Source: CAWAXW01 sp963786155
GTDB taxonomy: Bacteria > Actinomycetota > CADDZG01 > WHSQ01
Assembly: GCA_963786155.1 (NCBI GenBank)
Contig: CAWAXW010000006.1
Location: 2,170,001 to 2,234,000, forward strand
Direction: 5' to 3'
Length of the DNA: 64,000 bases
Part shown: positions 8,877 to 17,619 of the stretch, piece by piece
Position numbering within the stretch: position 1 is the first letter of the stretch
Layout: each line of letters opens with the position of its first letter
Position numbers and translations under genes: made by a program
Notes under the pieces: model-generated
What the model was told of the DNA's origin: nothing
What the model saw: only the letters and a program-made list of their open reading frames with translations
Databases searched by the model: none

Positions 8877-9358
8877 GTGGACGATTCCTTCCGGAACAGA
8901 CGCCAGCTACCACCGCCGAGGGCCGCCGCGAAGACGCTCATGACAAACGACGTGACGAGCGAGCTGGGTATCCAGACAAGAAGGGACAGGCCCTCGAGAG
9001 CACCGGCGTTGGCGAAGGCGCCCATCAGGAAAGCCGCCGCCATGCCGGCCAGCGCGATCCATGCGAAGACAAGTCCCACCTTCCGGAGCACGCTCCACGC
9101 CGTGCCTTCCCGGACTGCCGCCTGGTCACACGTTCGCATCGCGCCCGAGAACATCAGGGCAAAGCCCGTGAAGGAAACGAGTGAGGTCACCGCCACCGAT
9201 GCTAGGGGTCGCATGATCCGCTCGTCGCAATCCGAACCGCAGTCCCATACGAACGAGAAAGCGAGCGTGGCGGTCCAGGAGATAACGAAGAGTACGACGG
9301 TGATACGCGCCGCCCACTGCGAGTCTCTCTCCGCGACGTCGTCTTGAGCCAGACTCAT
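8873..9358 (-). CDS. four-span membrane protein of unknown function
   Basis: A 161-residue protein with about four hydrophobic spans (around residues 20-36, 50-72, 90-115 and 122-147) and a short hydrophilic N-terminus. A CGSDC pair after the first span may lie outside the membrane. I recognise no family. It starts one base after the murA stop and overlaps the SpoIID gene by TTGA, so it is translated between two cell-wall genes, the only hint of a role in envelope metabolism. The continuous open frame and tight packing support it as real. Confidence 0.75.
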   Translation of the reverse strand: MSLAQDDVAERDSQWAARITVVLFVISWTATLAFSFVWDCGSDCDERIMRPLASVAVTSLVSFTGFALMFSGAMRTCDQAAVREGTAWSVLRKVGLVFAWIALAGMAAAFLMGAFANAGALEGLSLLVWIPSSLVTSFVMSVFAAALGGGSWRLFRKESST

Positions 9359-9359
9359 C

Positions 9360-10629
9360 TCACCCGATGTGATTCTCCTCACGGATCTCCACCTCGGCCC
9401 CCAAATCACGAAGCTTGCCGCAGAAGTCTTCGTACCCCCGCTCGATGTGGCCGGCCTCGTCGTAGACCACCGTCGCGCCCTCGGCGCAGAGTCCACCGAG
9501 GATCGAGCGCGGCTCCCGCTCTGATATCCGGCGCCCGGACCGGTGCCCCCGATAGCGAGTCGACGCCACGGATCACTGCGTGGTGACCCTCGACCCTTAT
9601 ATGGGAACCCATCCGATTCAGCTCGTCCACGAACAAGAACCGTGCCTCGAAAACGTTCTCGGTCAGGATCGAAGGGCCGTCCGCCCGCGACAGCAGAACC
9701 ATGGTCGGCGGCTGGAGATCGGTGGGGAACCCGGGATAGGGCAACGTAACGAGGTCGATCGCGCTCGGCCTGCGCGACATGGACACCTTGATCTCTCCGT
9801 CGCCCCGTACTACTTCGGCCCCCACGTCTTCGAGCTTCAGCAGGGGCAATTCGAGATGGTCGGGCCGAAGGTTCGTGAGAGTCACCTCTCCTCGCGATGC
9901 GACCGCCCCTATCGCGAAGGTGCCCGCCTCGATCCGGTCGGGGATGATCTCGTGCTCGGTGGGATGGAGCTCCGGCACGCCCTCGATGACGATCGTCGAT
10001 GTACCGGCCCCGTCTATCTTCGCCCCGCATGACGCCAGGAACGCAGCCAGGTCTTGGATCTCGGGCTCGCGAGCGGAGTTCTCGATAACGGTGGTCCCCG
10101 AAGCCGTCGCCGCCGCCATCAGCAGGTTCTCCGTTGCTCCGACCGACGGGAACTCGAGGAGCACCCGGGCCCCCACCATCTGGGGAGCTACGGCGTCGAT
10201 GAATCCGTGGCTCGCGGAGAACTTGGCTCCCATCTTCTCCAAGCCCCTCAGGTGCAGATCGATCGGCCGTGATCCGATCGCATCACCGCCGGGCATCGCG
10301 ACTCGAGCACGGCCTAGTCGCGCGAGGAGGGGGCCGAGAACCTGGATCGAAGCCCTCATCTTCGTGACGAGCTCGTAGGGAGTCTCGTCCCCCAGTTCGC
10401 CCGACGCGTCGATGCGAAGCGTCTCGCCGGAGAAGTCAACACGCACGCCGAGCCGTTCGAGCACCTGCGTCATGAGGAAGACATCCGTTATCCGCGGCAC
10501 ACGCCGTAGAACGATCTCTCCTGGGATCATCAGAGATGCGGCCATCAGTTTCAGCGCCGCGTTCTTAGCCCCACCCACGGCCGTGGAGCCGTTCAGCGGC
10601 GTGGGGCCCTCGATCACGTATGCCTTCAT
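9360..10629 (-). CDS. murA: UDP-N-acetylglucosamine 1-carboxyvinyltransferase (one frameshift)
   Basis: MurA transfers enolpyruvate from PEP to UDP-GlcNAc, the first committed step of peptidoglycan synthesis. The ~422-residue chain has GGAKNAALKLMAASLM near the start, GDAIGSRPIDLHLRGLEKMGA, a FPSVGATENLLMAA core, YPGFPTDLQPPTMVLLS, and LSGAPVRAPDIRAGAAL near the end. The usual active-site Cys loop (PGGCAIG) reads PGGDAIG: Cys is Asp, a natural variant associated with fosfomycin resistance in mycobacterial and some other MurA. The frame breaks near 9504; deleting one G gives AALILGGLCAEGATVVYDEA. It ends HIG with TGA at 9360, one base before the next gene. Confidence 0.93.
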
Positions 10630-10657
10630 CGCTCCATCGTAGAGGGGGCGCTCGCGA

Positions 10658-10683
10658 AGAAGGCCCCCGTTCGGGGGCCTTCT
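10658..10683 (-). terminator. stem-loop, candidate terminator of the H1-like gene
   Basis: A perfect 11-bp stem (AGAAGGCCCCC paired with GGGGGCCTTCT) closed by a four-base loop, 17 bases beyond the stop of the H1-like gene and before murA on the same strand. The strong GC stem suits a terminator, but the bases that follow on the minus strand (TCGCGAGC) are not a U tract, so it could be an attenuator or a Rho-assisted site instead. Confidence 0.55.
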
Positions 10684-10699
10684 CTCGATACCTGTGGGC

Positions 10700-11482
10700 T
10701 CAGCGGGTACGGCGCCTCGCCGTCTTGCGGCCGGTGGCCTTCTTGCGCCCCGCCGTCTTCTTGCGGCCGGTGGCCTTCTTGCGCCCCGCCGTCTTCTTGC
10801 GGGCGGTTGTCTTCTTACGGCCGGTGGTCTTCTTGCGGCCTGTGGTCTTCTTACGTGCGGGTGACTTCCGTGCGGCCGACTTCTTGCGGCCGGCGGTCTT
10901 CTTCCGACCGGTTGTCTTCTTGCGGCCCGCAGTTTTCTTGCGTGCGGCGGTCTTCTTCCGACCCGTAGTCTTCTTGCGGCCGGTGGCCTTCTTCCGCCCC
11001 GTCGTCTTCTTGCGTGCGGCAGTCTTCTTCCGACCCGTCGTCTTCTTGCGGCCGGTGGCCTTCTTCCGTGCCGGTGACTTCCGGCGTGCGGTCGTCTTCT
11101 TCCGACCTGCGGTCTTCTTGCGTGCGGGTGACTTCCGAGCGGTCGACTTCTTGCGGCCCGTGGTCTTCTTGCGGGCGGTCGTCTTCTTGCGAGCGGTCGT
11201 CTTCTTGCGACCCGTCGACTTCTTGCGGGCCGGCGACCTCCGGGCGGTGGACTTGCGGCCGGTCGACTTCCGAGCCGCGGCCTTCTTGGCAGTTGACGAT
11301 CCCGATTCTTCGGGACGAACTATGTCTGCGCCGACCTCGGCCGTCACCGACGCCGCGCGCCGGGCCCGTGCAACTGGACCGGTCTTCTCTGGATCGGGCG
11401 CAACGATATTCGCGGCAACCTCACCAACGCCGGCCGCTAGGTCTCTCGCGCGCTCGACAACTGTTCTGTCGTCTTCAGCCAT
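10700..11482 (-). CDS. histone H1-like lysine/arginine-rich repeat protein
   Basis: 260 residues in two parts. Residues 1-60 are an acidic-to-neutral helical head (VVERARDLAAGVGEV). The rest is over 30 tandem 5-6-residue units of the type KKTTGR, KKTAAR, KSPAR, with no hydrophobic residue for nearly 200 positions. Such tails bind DNA or RNA by charge, as in histone H1, chlamydial Hc proteins and the tail of actinobacterial HupB. The KSPAR/KSTAR units resemble phosphorylatable motifs of H1, but that is only resemblance. The head is not the HU fold, so this is not HupB. GGGGAGGG lies just before the ATG at 11482. It stands alone between terminator and an intergenic inverted repeat. Confidence 0.85.
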   Translation of the reverse strand: MAEDDRTVVERARDLAAGVGEVAANIVAPDPEKTGPVARARRAASVTAEVGADIVRPEESGSSTAKKAAARKSTGRKSTARRSPARKKSTGRKKTTARKKTTARKKTTGRKKSTARKSPARKKTAGRKKTTARRKSPARKKATGRKKTTGRKKTAARKKTTGRKKATGRKKTTGRKKTAARKKTAGRKKTTGRKKTAGRKKSAARKSPARKKTTGRKKTTGRKKTTARKKTAGRKKATGRKKTAGRKKATGRKTARRRTR

Positions 11483-11523
11483 GGACCCTCCCCTTGTCTG
11501 TGAACATCACAGAGATCAACTAC

Positions 11524-11551
11524 TTAGGTTCTCCGAACGAGCGAACCCTAA
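11524..11551. promoter_or_regulatory. inverted repeat upstream of the H1-like gene
   Basis: TTAGGTTC and GAACCCTAA form facing arms with one unpaired C, separated by 11 bases, 42 bases upstream of the H1-like start. The 126-base gap (11483-11608) holds no gene, so the H1-like gene's promoter must be here. The repeat could be an operator or an untranslated-leader hairpin. No clear -35/-10 pair could be fixed. Confidence 0.35.
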
Positions 11552-11608
11552 ACGCGTTCGTAATGGCGTGCGCGGGATGGGCTCGGCCATACCGCAGAAC
11601 GAACGTTG

Positions 11609-11824
11609 TTATATGCCAGAACCGGGATCGATGTCGAGTCGCGCTTCGATCATCCAGAGGCTTCTGCGAACGCAGTCCGGGCACAACGCGAGCATCCGAT
11701 CGTTGGCATCTCGTATCTCCTGCCAGCCCATCGGCACGAGACCGTGCCGGCGGGTTTCCGAAACGCCGCAGGAGGAGCAGAAGACCCGGCCCCGGAGGTT
11801 GTCTGGACGATCCTCGTCGGTCAC
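11609..11824 (-). CDS. small zinc-ribbon protein
   Basis: A 71-residue protein with two CxxC knuckles, CSSC near residue 16 and CPDC near residue 48, spaced as in a zinc ribbon. The region between (RHGLVPMGWQEIRDANDRML) is charged, and the C-terminus ends IDPGSGI. No named family is recognised. GTG start at 11824 with a GAGG just upstream. It lies 24 bases after atpC on the same strand and may be cotranscribed with the ATP synthase genes, without evidence for a shared function. Confidence 0.65.
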   Translation of the reverse strand: MTDEDRPDNLRGRVFCSSCGVSETRRHGLVPMGWQEIRDANDRMLALCPDCVRRSLWMIEARLDIDPGSGI

Positions 11825-11848
11825 GTCCTCACCGCCAGTCCGCCCGGG

Positions 11849-12244
11849 TCAGTCTCGGCGCAGTTCGGGACGCGCCAGCGCGGCCCGCATCTCGGCTTCG
11901 GCCTTTTGGTCTATGTCTTCTTCGCGTTCGCGTTCCGCGCGGACGGCCTCGACGCGGCGCTGGATCTCGGCGGCATCCAACTCGCCCGTCTGGTCGGCAT
12001 CGTCGGCCAGCACGATCACGTGGTAGTCGTCGGCGGGTCCGGAAGCCTCCAGGAAGCCCCCCGGCACGAAATAGACGTCCCGTGAGGAGCCGCTCACCAC
12101 CGTCACCGGGCCGGGAACGAGAGCGGCGAGAAACGGTATGTGCCCGCGCATGATCCCGAACTCGCCCTCGGGCGAACGGGCGACGACGAGGTCGGCGTCG
12201 CCCCTGAACACCTCGTGCTCGGGCGTAACGATGCTGACCTGCAA
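11849..12244 (-). CDS. atpC: ATP synthase F1 epsilon subunit
   Basis: A 131-residue epsilon subunit: a beta-sandwich N-terminal domain (QVSIVTPEHEVFRGDADLVV, GEFGIMRGHIPFLAAL, FVPGGFLEASG) and a C-terminal helical hairpin (DAAEIQRRVEAVRAERERE). Epsilon sits on the central stalk and its helices can inhibit ATP hydrolysis. The start is TTG at 12244, immediately after the atpD stop, with GGAGGG about five bases upstream. It is the last gene of the atp operon in the usual order. Confidence 0.95.
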   Translation of the reverse strand: MQVSIVTPEHEVFRGDADLVVARSPEGEFGIMRGHIPFLAALVPGPVTVVSGSSRDVYFVPGGFLEASGPADDYHVIVLADDADQTGELDAAEIQRRVEAVRAEREREEDIDQKAEAEMRAALARPELRRD

Positions 12245-13690
12245 CTAGCCCTCCATCTCCTTGGCTTGCGCCTCGGCTTCCTCAATCCCGCCGACCATGT
12301 AGAAGGCCTGTTCGGGGAGGTGGTCGAACTCGCCCTCGGACAGCGCCTTGAAGCTCTGGATCGTCTGCTCGACCGGCACGTACTTGCCTGCGATGCCGGT
12401 GAACTGCTCGGCGACGAAGAAGGGCTGGCTCAGGAACCGCTGGATCTTGCGAGCACGCTGGACCGTGACCCGGTCCTCTTCAGAGAGCTCGTCGATGCCG
12501 AGGATGGCGATGATGTCCTGGAGGTCCTTGTAGCGCTGCAGGATCTGCTGGACCCGCATGGCGACGTTGTAGTGCTCGTCACCGACATAGCGAGGGTCGA
12601 GGATCCGAGAAGTCGAGTCCAGAGGATCGACGGCCGGGTAGATGCCGAGCTCGGAGATCGCCCTCGACAGCACGGTCGTAGCGTCGAGGTGGGCGAACGT
12701 CGTGTGGGGGGCCGGGTCGGTGATGTCGTCGGCAGGCACGTAGATGGCCTGCAGAGACGTGATCGAACGGCCTTTCGTGGAGGTGATGCGCTCCTGAAGC
12801 TCGCCCATCTCTTCCGACAGCGTCGGCTGGTAGCCGACGGCCGAGGGCATGCGGCCGAGCAGGGTCGACACCTCCGAGCCCGCCTGCACGAAGCGGAAGA
12901 TGTTGTCGATGAAGAGCAGTACATCCTGGTGCTCCTTGTCGCGGAAGTACTCGGCCATGGTGAGTGCGCTCAAGGCAACGCGAAGGCGCACGCCCGGGGG
13001 CTCGTCCATCTGGCCGTAGACGAGCGCCGTCTTGTCGATGACGCCCGACTCCTTCATCTCGAGCCAGAGGTCGTTGCCCTCACGGGTCCGCTCGCCGACG
13101 CCGGCGAACACCGACGTACCACCGTGCTCCTGGGCGACTCGCTGGATCATCTCGAGGATGACGACGGTCTTGCCGACGCCGGCCCCGCCGAACATCCCGA
13201 TCTTCCCGCCCTGGACGTAGGGCTCGAGGAGATCGATGACCTTGATCCCGGTCTCGAACATCTCGGTCTTCGGCTCGAGCTCCTCGAACGGAGGCGGGGG
13301 CCGGTGGATCGGCCAGCGCTCGGTCCCTTCGGGAACAGTAGATCCGTCCAGCGGCTCGCCCAGCACGTTGTACACGTGTCCAAGGGTGGAGGGACCCACG
13401 GGGACGCTGATCGGCGCACCCGTGTTGATGACCTTGGCGCCGCGCACCAGGCCATCGGTGGGCTTCATGCAGATCGCTTTGATCACCGACTGCCCAACGT
13501 GCTGGCTGACTTCGGCGGTGATGGTGTCCGTCTGACCGCTCACGGTTCTATCGACGGTCAATGCGAAGTCGATCTCGGGCAGGTTGTCGGGGGGGAACTC
13601 AACCTCGATCACCGGGCCGGTGATGGTGAGGATGCGGCCCTCGCTGTATGCGGAACCCTGTCCCCCAAGCTTCTCTTCGGTGACAACCAT
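12245..13690 (-). CDS. atpD: ATP synthase F1 beta subunit
   Basis: The catalytic subunit, 481 residues. Walker A is GGAGVGKT near residue 163, the catalytic GERTREGNDL follows with its Glu near 190, Walker B is VLLFIDNIFRF, and the signature region includes PSAVGYQPTLSEEMGEL and ITSTKGRSITS. N-terminal beta-barrel (GRILTITGPVIEVEF) and C-terminal helical domain (RARKIQRFLSQPFFVAEQF) are complete. Length and motifs are ordinary. Eight bases separate it from atpG. Confidence 0.99.
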   Translation of the reverse strand: MVVTEEKLGGQGSAYSEGRILTITGPVIEVEFPPDNLPEIDFALTVDRTVSGQTDTITAEVSQHVGQSVIKAICMKPTDGLVRGAKVINTGAPISVPVGPSTLGHVYNVLGEPLDGSTVPEGTERWPIHRPPPPFEELEPKTEMFETGIKVIDLLEPYVQGGKIGMFGGAGVGKTVVILEMIQRVAQEHGGTSVFAGVGERTREGNDLWLEMKESGVIDKTALVYGQMDEPPGVRLRVALSALTMAEYFRDKEHQDVLLFIDNIFRFVQAGSEVSTLLGRMPSAVGYQPTLSEEMGELQERITSTKGRSITSLQAIYVPADDITDPAPHTTFAHLDATTVLSRAISELGIYPAVDPLDSTSRILDPRYVGDEHYNVAMRVQQILQRYKDLQDIIAILGIDELSEEDRVTVQRARKIQRFLSQPFFVAEQFTGIAGKYVPVEQTIQSFKALSEGEFDHLPEQAFYMVGGIEEAEAQAKEMEG

Positions 13691-13698
13691 GACCCCTC

Positions 13699-14598
13699 CT
13701 ACTTCTTGTCTGCTAGTAGCGCGGCTTGGCGGAGCGCTTCGGCCCCACCGACGACTTCCATGATCTCTGTTGTGATCTCGGCCTGACGGGCCTGGTTGTA
13801 GACGCGAGTGAGTGTGTCGATGAGCTCATCCGCGTTGTCGCTCGCGGCCTTCATCGCGCGCCTGCGAGCCGCGTGCTCGGAAGCCGCGGCCTCGAGCATC
13901 CCCTGGTAGACGGCACCCTCGATGTCGCGCGGAAGGAGGTAGCCGAGGATCTCCTCCGCCCCCGGCTCGAACTCGTAGCTGGCCGACGTGCCCGTTTCCT
14001 CGGCCTCGGCTTGCTCGGCCGTCAGGTCCTCCTGCGATGCCGGGAGGAGATTCACGATCGTCGGCCTCTGAGTCGCGGCGGTCTCGAACTTCGTGTACGC
14101 AAGCCGGACTTCGGCGACGTCGCCATTCGTGAAGGCGTGTGCCGCCTTGCGGGCGACCTGCCGTGCGTCCTGGATCCGCGGCTGATCCGAGAACCCCTGC
14201 CAAGAATCCTCGAACGAGTAACCCCTGAATTTGAAGTAGCTGATGGCCTTCTTGCCCGAGGGGAACAAGAGCGTGTCGTCGTGCTCGTTCATGTCCCGCT
14301 CGGCCGTCCTGAGGATGTTCGAGTTGTACGCCCCGGCGAGCCCTCGATCCGAGCTGATGACGATCATCCCGACGCGGCCGCCTTCGGCTTGCCGCAGGAG
14401 TGGGTGGTCGAGATTGCCGGCGTTCGCCGCGACCGAGGCCATGAGACGTCGCATCTCCTCGGAGTAGGGACGAGCGGCCTCGACCCGCTGCTGGGCCTTC
14501 ATGATGCGGGCCGACGCGATCAGCTCCATCGCGCGCGTGATCTTCTTGGTCGACTGGACCGAGCCGATCCTGCGCTTGATGTCGCGGAGCTGTGCCAT
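13699..14598 (-). CDS. atpG: ATP synthase F1 gamma subunit
   Basis: The rotor shaft, 299 residues. The N-terminal helix (LRDIKRRIGSVQSTKKITRAM) and C-terminal helix (ASDNADELIDTLTRVYNQAR, ITTEIMEVVGGAEAL) that form the coiled coil inside the alpha3beta3 ring are both present, as is SSDRGLAGAYNSNI of the Rossmann-like domain. An acidic stretch (AEQAEAEETGTSASYEFEPG) in the middle is a lineage-specific loop, where regulatory insertions are also found in other bacteria. Two bases separate it from atpA. Confidence 0.97.
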   Translation of the reverse strand: MAQLRDIKRRIGSVQSTKKITRAMELIASARIMKAQQRVEAARPYSEEMRRLMASVAANAGNLDHPLLRQAEGGRVGMIVISSDRGLAGAYNSNILRTAERDMNEHDDTLLFPSGKKAISYFKFRGYSFEDSWQGFSDQPRIQDARQVARKAAHAFTNGDVAEVRLAYTKFETAATQRPTIVNLLPASQEDLTAEQAEAEETGTSASYEFEPGAEEILGYLLPRDIEGAVYQGMLEAAASEHAARRRAMKAASDNADELIDTLTRVYNQARQAEITTEIMEVVGGAEALRQAALLADKK

Positions 14599-14600
14599 TC

Positions 14601-16205
14601 CTAGGCGCTCTCCGCCGGTTGCTCGGGGACGCCCTCTTCGGCGGCAACGGTCTCGACGGTCTCCACCTTCTGGGTGTAGCTCTCCTTGAATTCTTCAACG
14701 GCCTTCTTCAGCCGCTCGGCGAGGTCGTCGCCGAGCTCGCCTTTCTCCACGATCTCGTTGCCGACGTCGGAGTAGCGACTGCGCATGTGGTCGAGCAGCC
14801 CCGCTTCGAACTCTTGGCATTTCTCGATGGGGAGATCGTCGAGGTAGCCGTTGCTGACGGCCCAGATCGAGATGACCTGCTCCTCCGCGGGCAGCGGCTG
14901 GAACTGCTTCTGCTTGAGGATCTCGACGGTACGGGCGCCTCGCTCGAGCTGGGCCTGGCTGGCCTTGTCGAGATCCGAGCCGAACTCCGCGAAAGCCTCG
15001 AGCTCGCGGTACTGGGCGAGGTCGAGGCGCAGACGCCCGGCCACCTTCTTCATGGCCTTGATCTGGGCGTTGCCGCCGACACGACTGACGGAGATACCGA
15101 CGTTGATCGCCGGACGCACGCCCGAGAAGAAGAGGTCGGTCTCGAGATAGATCTGACCGTCGGTGATCGAGATGACGTTCGTCGGGATGTAGGCGGAGAC
15201 GTCGCCACCCTTGGTCTCGATGATCGGCAGTGCCGTGAGGGAGCCACCGCCGTTCTCGTCGGAGAGCTTGGCCGCTCGCTCGAGCAACCTGGAGTGCAGG
15301 TAGAAGACGTCGCCCGGGTACGCCTCGCGGCCCGGAGGCCGGCGGAGCAGGAGCGCGAGCTGCCGATATGCGATCGCCTGCTTGCTGAGGTCGTCGTAAA
15401 CGATCAGCGAATGCTCGCCGTTCTCCATCCAGAAGGAACCCATGGCGCAACCCGAGTAAGGAGCGAGGAACTGGAAGGGAGCGGGGTCGGACGCAGCCGC
15501 GTTGACGACAACCGTGTACTCGAGAGCGCCGTTCGCTTCGAGGGCCGCGACCACCTCGGCGACCGTCGAGGCCTTCTGTCCGATGGCGACGTAGATGCAC
15601 TTCACCTGCTTGTCGGTGCCCCACAACTCTCGCTGGTTGATGATGGCGTCGATCGCGATGGCCGTCTTGCCGGTCTGGCGGTCGCCGATGATCAGCTGAC
15701 GCTGACCGCGGCCGATGGCGGTCATGCCGTCGATGGCCTTGATGCCGGTCTGGAGGGGCTCCTTTACGGGCTGGCGGGCGGTCACGCCGGGGGCCTGAAC
15801 CTCGAGCGCTCGCTGTTCCGACGTGGCGATCGGGCCCTTGCCGTCGATCGGGTTGCCGAGCGCGTCGACCACCCGGCCGAGCAGCGCGTCGCCAACACCA
15901 ACCGAGAGGATGCGCCCTGTCTGCTTGACCGGGTTGCCCTCTTCGATGTGACTCGACTCGCCGAGGACGACCGCGCCGATCGCGTCCTCGTCGAGGTTCA
16001 TGGCCAGGCCCATCGTCCCGCCGGGGAACTCGAGCATCTCGTTGGCCATGCAGTTCGGGAGCCCGGTGATGGTCGCGATGCCGTCTCCGACCTCGCGGAC
16101 GTAGCCGACCTCTTCCTTGCCCACCTCCGGAGCGAAGTCGGTGACATATTTCTGGAGGACGGACGAGATCTCTTTCGGATCGATCGACAGTTCGCCTTGC
16201 GCCAT
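14601..16205 (-). CDS. atpA: ATP synthase F1 alpha subunit
   Basis: The non-catalytic nucleotide-binding subunit, 534 residues. Walker A is GDRQTGKTAIAID, and the family's PGVTARQPVKEPLQTGIKAI, LIVYDDLSKQAIAYRQLAL and SGVRPAINVGISVSRVGG (which holds the arginine finger serving the beta site) are present. The start is the ATG at 16205, since GAGAGG lies six bases upstream; the in-frame TTG at 16211 would add only two residues. A 20-residue acidic C-terminal extension (EEGVPEQPAESA) is dispensable in appearance. Confidence 0.98.
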   Translation of the reverse strand: MAQGELSIDPKEISSVLQKYVTDFAPEVGKEEVGYVREVGDGIATITGLPNCMANEMLEFPGGTMGLAMNLDEDAIGAVVLGESSHIEEGNPVKQTGRILSVGVGDALLGRVVDALGNPIDGKGPIATSEQRALEVQAPGVTARQPVKEPLQTGIKAIDGMTAIGRGQRQLIIGDRQTGKTAIAIDAIINQRELWGTDKQVKCIYVAIGQKASTVAEVVAALEANGALEYTVVVNAAASDPAPFQFLAPYSGCAMGSFWMENGEHSLIVYDDLSKQAIAYRQLALLLRRPPGREAYPGDVFYLHSRLLERAAKLSDENGGGSLTALPIIETKGGDVSAYIPTNVISITDGQIYLETDLFFSGVRPAINVGISVSRVGGNAQIKAMKKVAGRLRLDLAQYRELEAFAEFGSDLDKASQAQLERGARTVEILKQKQFQPLPAEEQVISIWAVSNGYLDDLPIEKCQEFEAGLLDHMRSRYSDVGNEIVEKGELGDDLAERLKKAVEEFKESYTQKVETVETVAAEEGVPEQPAESA

Positions 16206-16207
16206 GA

Positions 16208-16744
16208 TCAACCTCTCACTTGAGTCTTCAGCTGTTCCAAACGGGATTTGACCGAACCATCGATCACCGTGTCTCCAACCTTGGCTACGACGCCGCCGAT
16301 GAGGCTCGGATCCACAATGACCTTGACAGTGACCTTCTTCTTGGTCGCCTGCGATAGCGCTTTGGCGAGCTCTGCGCTCTGCTTGTCGTCCAAGGCGACC
16401 GCGCTTCTGACTTCGGCGACCACGCTCTCGCGGGCCTCCGCGGCGAGACGGCTCACTTCCTCGAAGATCTGAGGTAGCTGGCGGCCTCGTCCCTGGCCCA
16501 GGACGAACTTAGTCATCTCGATGGTGTGGGGAGAGATCTTCCCGGCCAGCAGCTCTTCCAACATCTTGTCGCGCTGGGCCAGGTCGACACTCTGGTCCGA
16601 GAGAGCCTGCTTCAGCTCGTGATTGGACTCGAGCAATTTGCCCAATCGATACATCTCGTCCTCGACGCGATCGAGCTCGCCCTCGGCCTTGACGATGTGG
16701 AACAAGGCCTGGGCGTACCCGGGGACCAGCTCGTCCTTGGCCAT
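16208..16744 (-). CDS. atpH: ATP synthase F1 delta subunit
   Basis: 178 residues, the peripheral-stalk subunit that holds alpha3beta3 to subunit b. Pattern of the family: N-terminal helical domain (GYAQALFHIVKAEGELDRVEDEMYRL split here for length), the middle KFVLGQGRGRQLPQIFEEV, and C-terminal KVIVDPSLIGGVVAKVGDTVIDGS, the OSCP signature. The ATG overlaps the atpF stop (TGATG). Confidence 0.96.
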   Translation of the reverse strand: MAKDELVPGYAQALFHIVKAEGELDRVEDEMYRLGKLLESNHELKQALSDQSVDLAQRDKMLEELLAGKISPHTIEMTKFVLGQGRGRQLPQIFEEVSRLAAEARESVVAEVRSAVALDDKQSAELAKALSQATKKKVTVKVIVDPSLIGGVVAKVGDTVIDGSVKSRLEQLKTQVRG

Positions 16745-17334
16745 CAGTTAGAAGCTCCTCCGTTGCCCATCGAGGTGACGTCTCGGATGTACGCGTCCAC
16801 GAGCTCCTGTTGGGCGCCGGCGTCTATCGCCTGGCCGACGACCTTCTCGGCCAGCTCGATGGACATCTGGCCGATGGTGGATTGGAGCTCCTGGATCGTG
16901 CGAGACCGCTCGGCCGCGAGCTGTTCGTTCGCACGGGTAACGATCTGCTCGGCCTCGCGTTCGGCCTTTGCGACCAGGTCGCGACGCACCTGCTCTGCCT
17001 GCTGGCGAGCTTCCTCGACGATGCGGTTGGCCTCGCCGCGGGCGTCGGCGATCTGCTTGCGGTACTCCTCGCGCTCTTTCTCGGCGTCGGCCTTGGCCTT
17101 CTCGGCTTCCTCGAGCTGGCCCTGGATCGTCTGTTCCCGCTCCTCGATCGTCTTGCGGATCCGTGGGAACGCGATCTTCATGAGGACGAAGGCGACGACG
17201 ACGAAGCAGATCGCGCCCCAGACCAGCTCTGCTGTGTCCGGGAGGATCAGGTCGATGCCTTCCGGCTCCTCCGCGTGCTCTCCGCCTTCCTCCGCCGCCC
17301 AAAGAAGGAGCGAGTGTGCTTTTGCGAGCAACAT
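16744..17334 (-). CDS. atpF: ATP synthase Fo b subunit
   Basis: 196 residues: a periplasmic or luminal acidic N-terminus (AAEEGGEHAEEPEG), one membrane span (ELVWGAICFVVVAFVLMKIA), then a long right-handed coiled coil rich in Ala, Glu and Arg (EEAEKAKADAEKEREEYRKQ) that dimerises as the peripheral stalk, ending with the delta-binding helix (IELAEKVVGQAIDAG). Only one b-type gene is present, so the stalk is probably a homodimer. Confidence 0.97.
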   Translation of the reverse strand: MLLAKAHSLLLWAAEEGGEHAEEPEGIDLILPDTAELVWGAICFVVVAFVLMKIAFPRIRKTIEEREQTIQGQLEEAEKAKADAEKEREEYRKQIADARGEANRIVEEARQQAEQVRRDLVAKAEREAEQIVTRANEQLAAERSRTIQELQSTIGQMSIELAEKVVGQAIDAGAQQELVDAYIRDVTSMGNGGASN

Positions 17335-17346
17335 CTCTTCCTCCTG

Positions 17347-17607
17347 TTAGACGATGAACGAAAGAACGAAACCGATCAGGGCGAGCGCCTCGATCAGGGC
17401 GAAGCCAAGGAACATCGTGGTGCGGATCTGGCCGGCCATCTCGGGCTGCCGCGCGGAGGCCTGGATCGCGCTCGAGAACACGAGTCCCACGCCCACGCCC
17501 GGGCCGATGGCCGCGAGTCCGTAAACGAGACCGGCCGCGAGGGAGCTGAGCCCCTCGTCGGTGACCCCTCCACCCTCTTGCGCTAGCTGGATCGCGAGCT
17601 CGAGCAT
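17347..17607 (-). CDS. atpE: ATP synthase Fo c subunit (rotor ring)
   Basis: 86 residues, two membrane helices and a polar loop. Helix 1 carries the Gly-rich packing motif (LAAIGPGVGVGLVF), the loop is SARQPEMAGQIR, and helix 2 (TTMFLGFALIEALALIGFVL) bears the ion-binding Glu in ALIEALAL. The residues flanking that Glu are hydrophobic with no Na+-ligand pattern, so a proton-driven ring is likeliest. An unusually hydrophilic N-terminus (QEGGGVTDEGLSS) precedes helix 1. Confidence 0.98.
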   Translation of the reverse strand: MLELAIQLAQEGGGVTDEGLSSLAAGLVYGLAAIGPGVGVGLVFSSAIQASARQPEMAGQIRTTMFLGFALIEALALIGFVLSFIV

Positions 17608-17619
17608 GTCTCCTCCTCC

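Noticed and set aside
10620..12026. Long plus-strand frame of FLRPVVFLRP-type repeats
   Set aside because: It is the exact antisense of the lysine-rich H1-like gene, which has a ribosome site, a start and a terminator.
12140..13786. Long plus-strand frames over atpD, atpA (14592-16223) and hom (35852-37087)
   Set aside because: Antisense shadows of conserved genes in GC-rich DNA; no ribosome sites or recognised folds.
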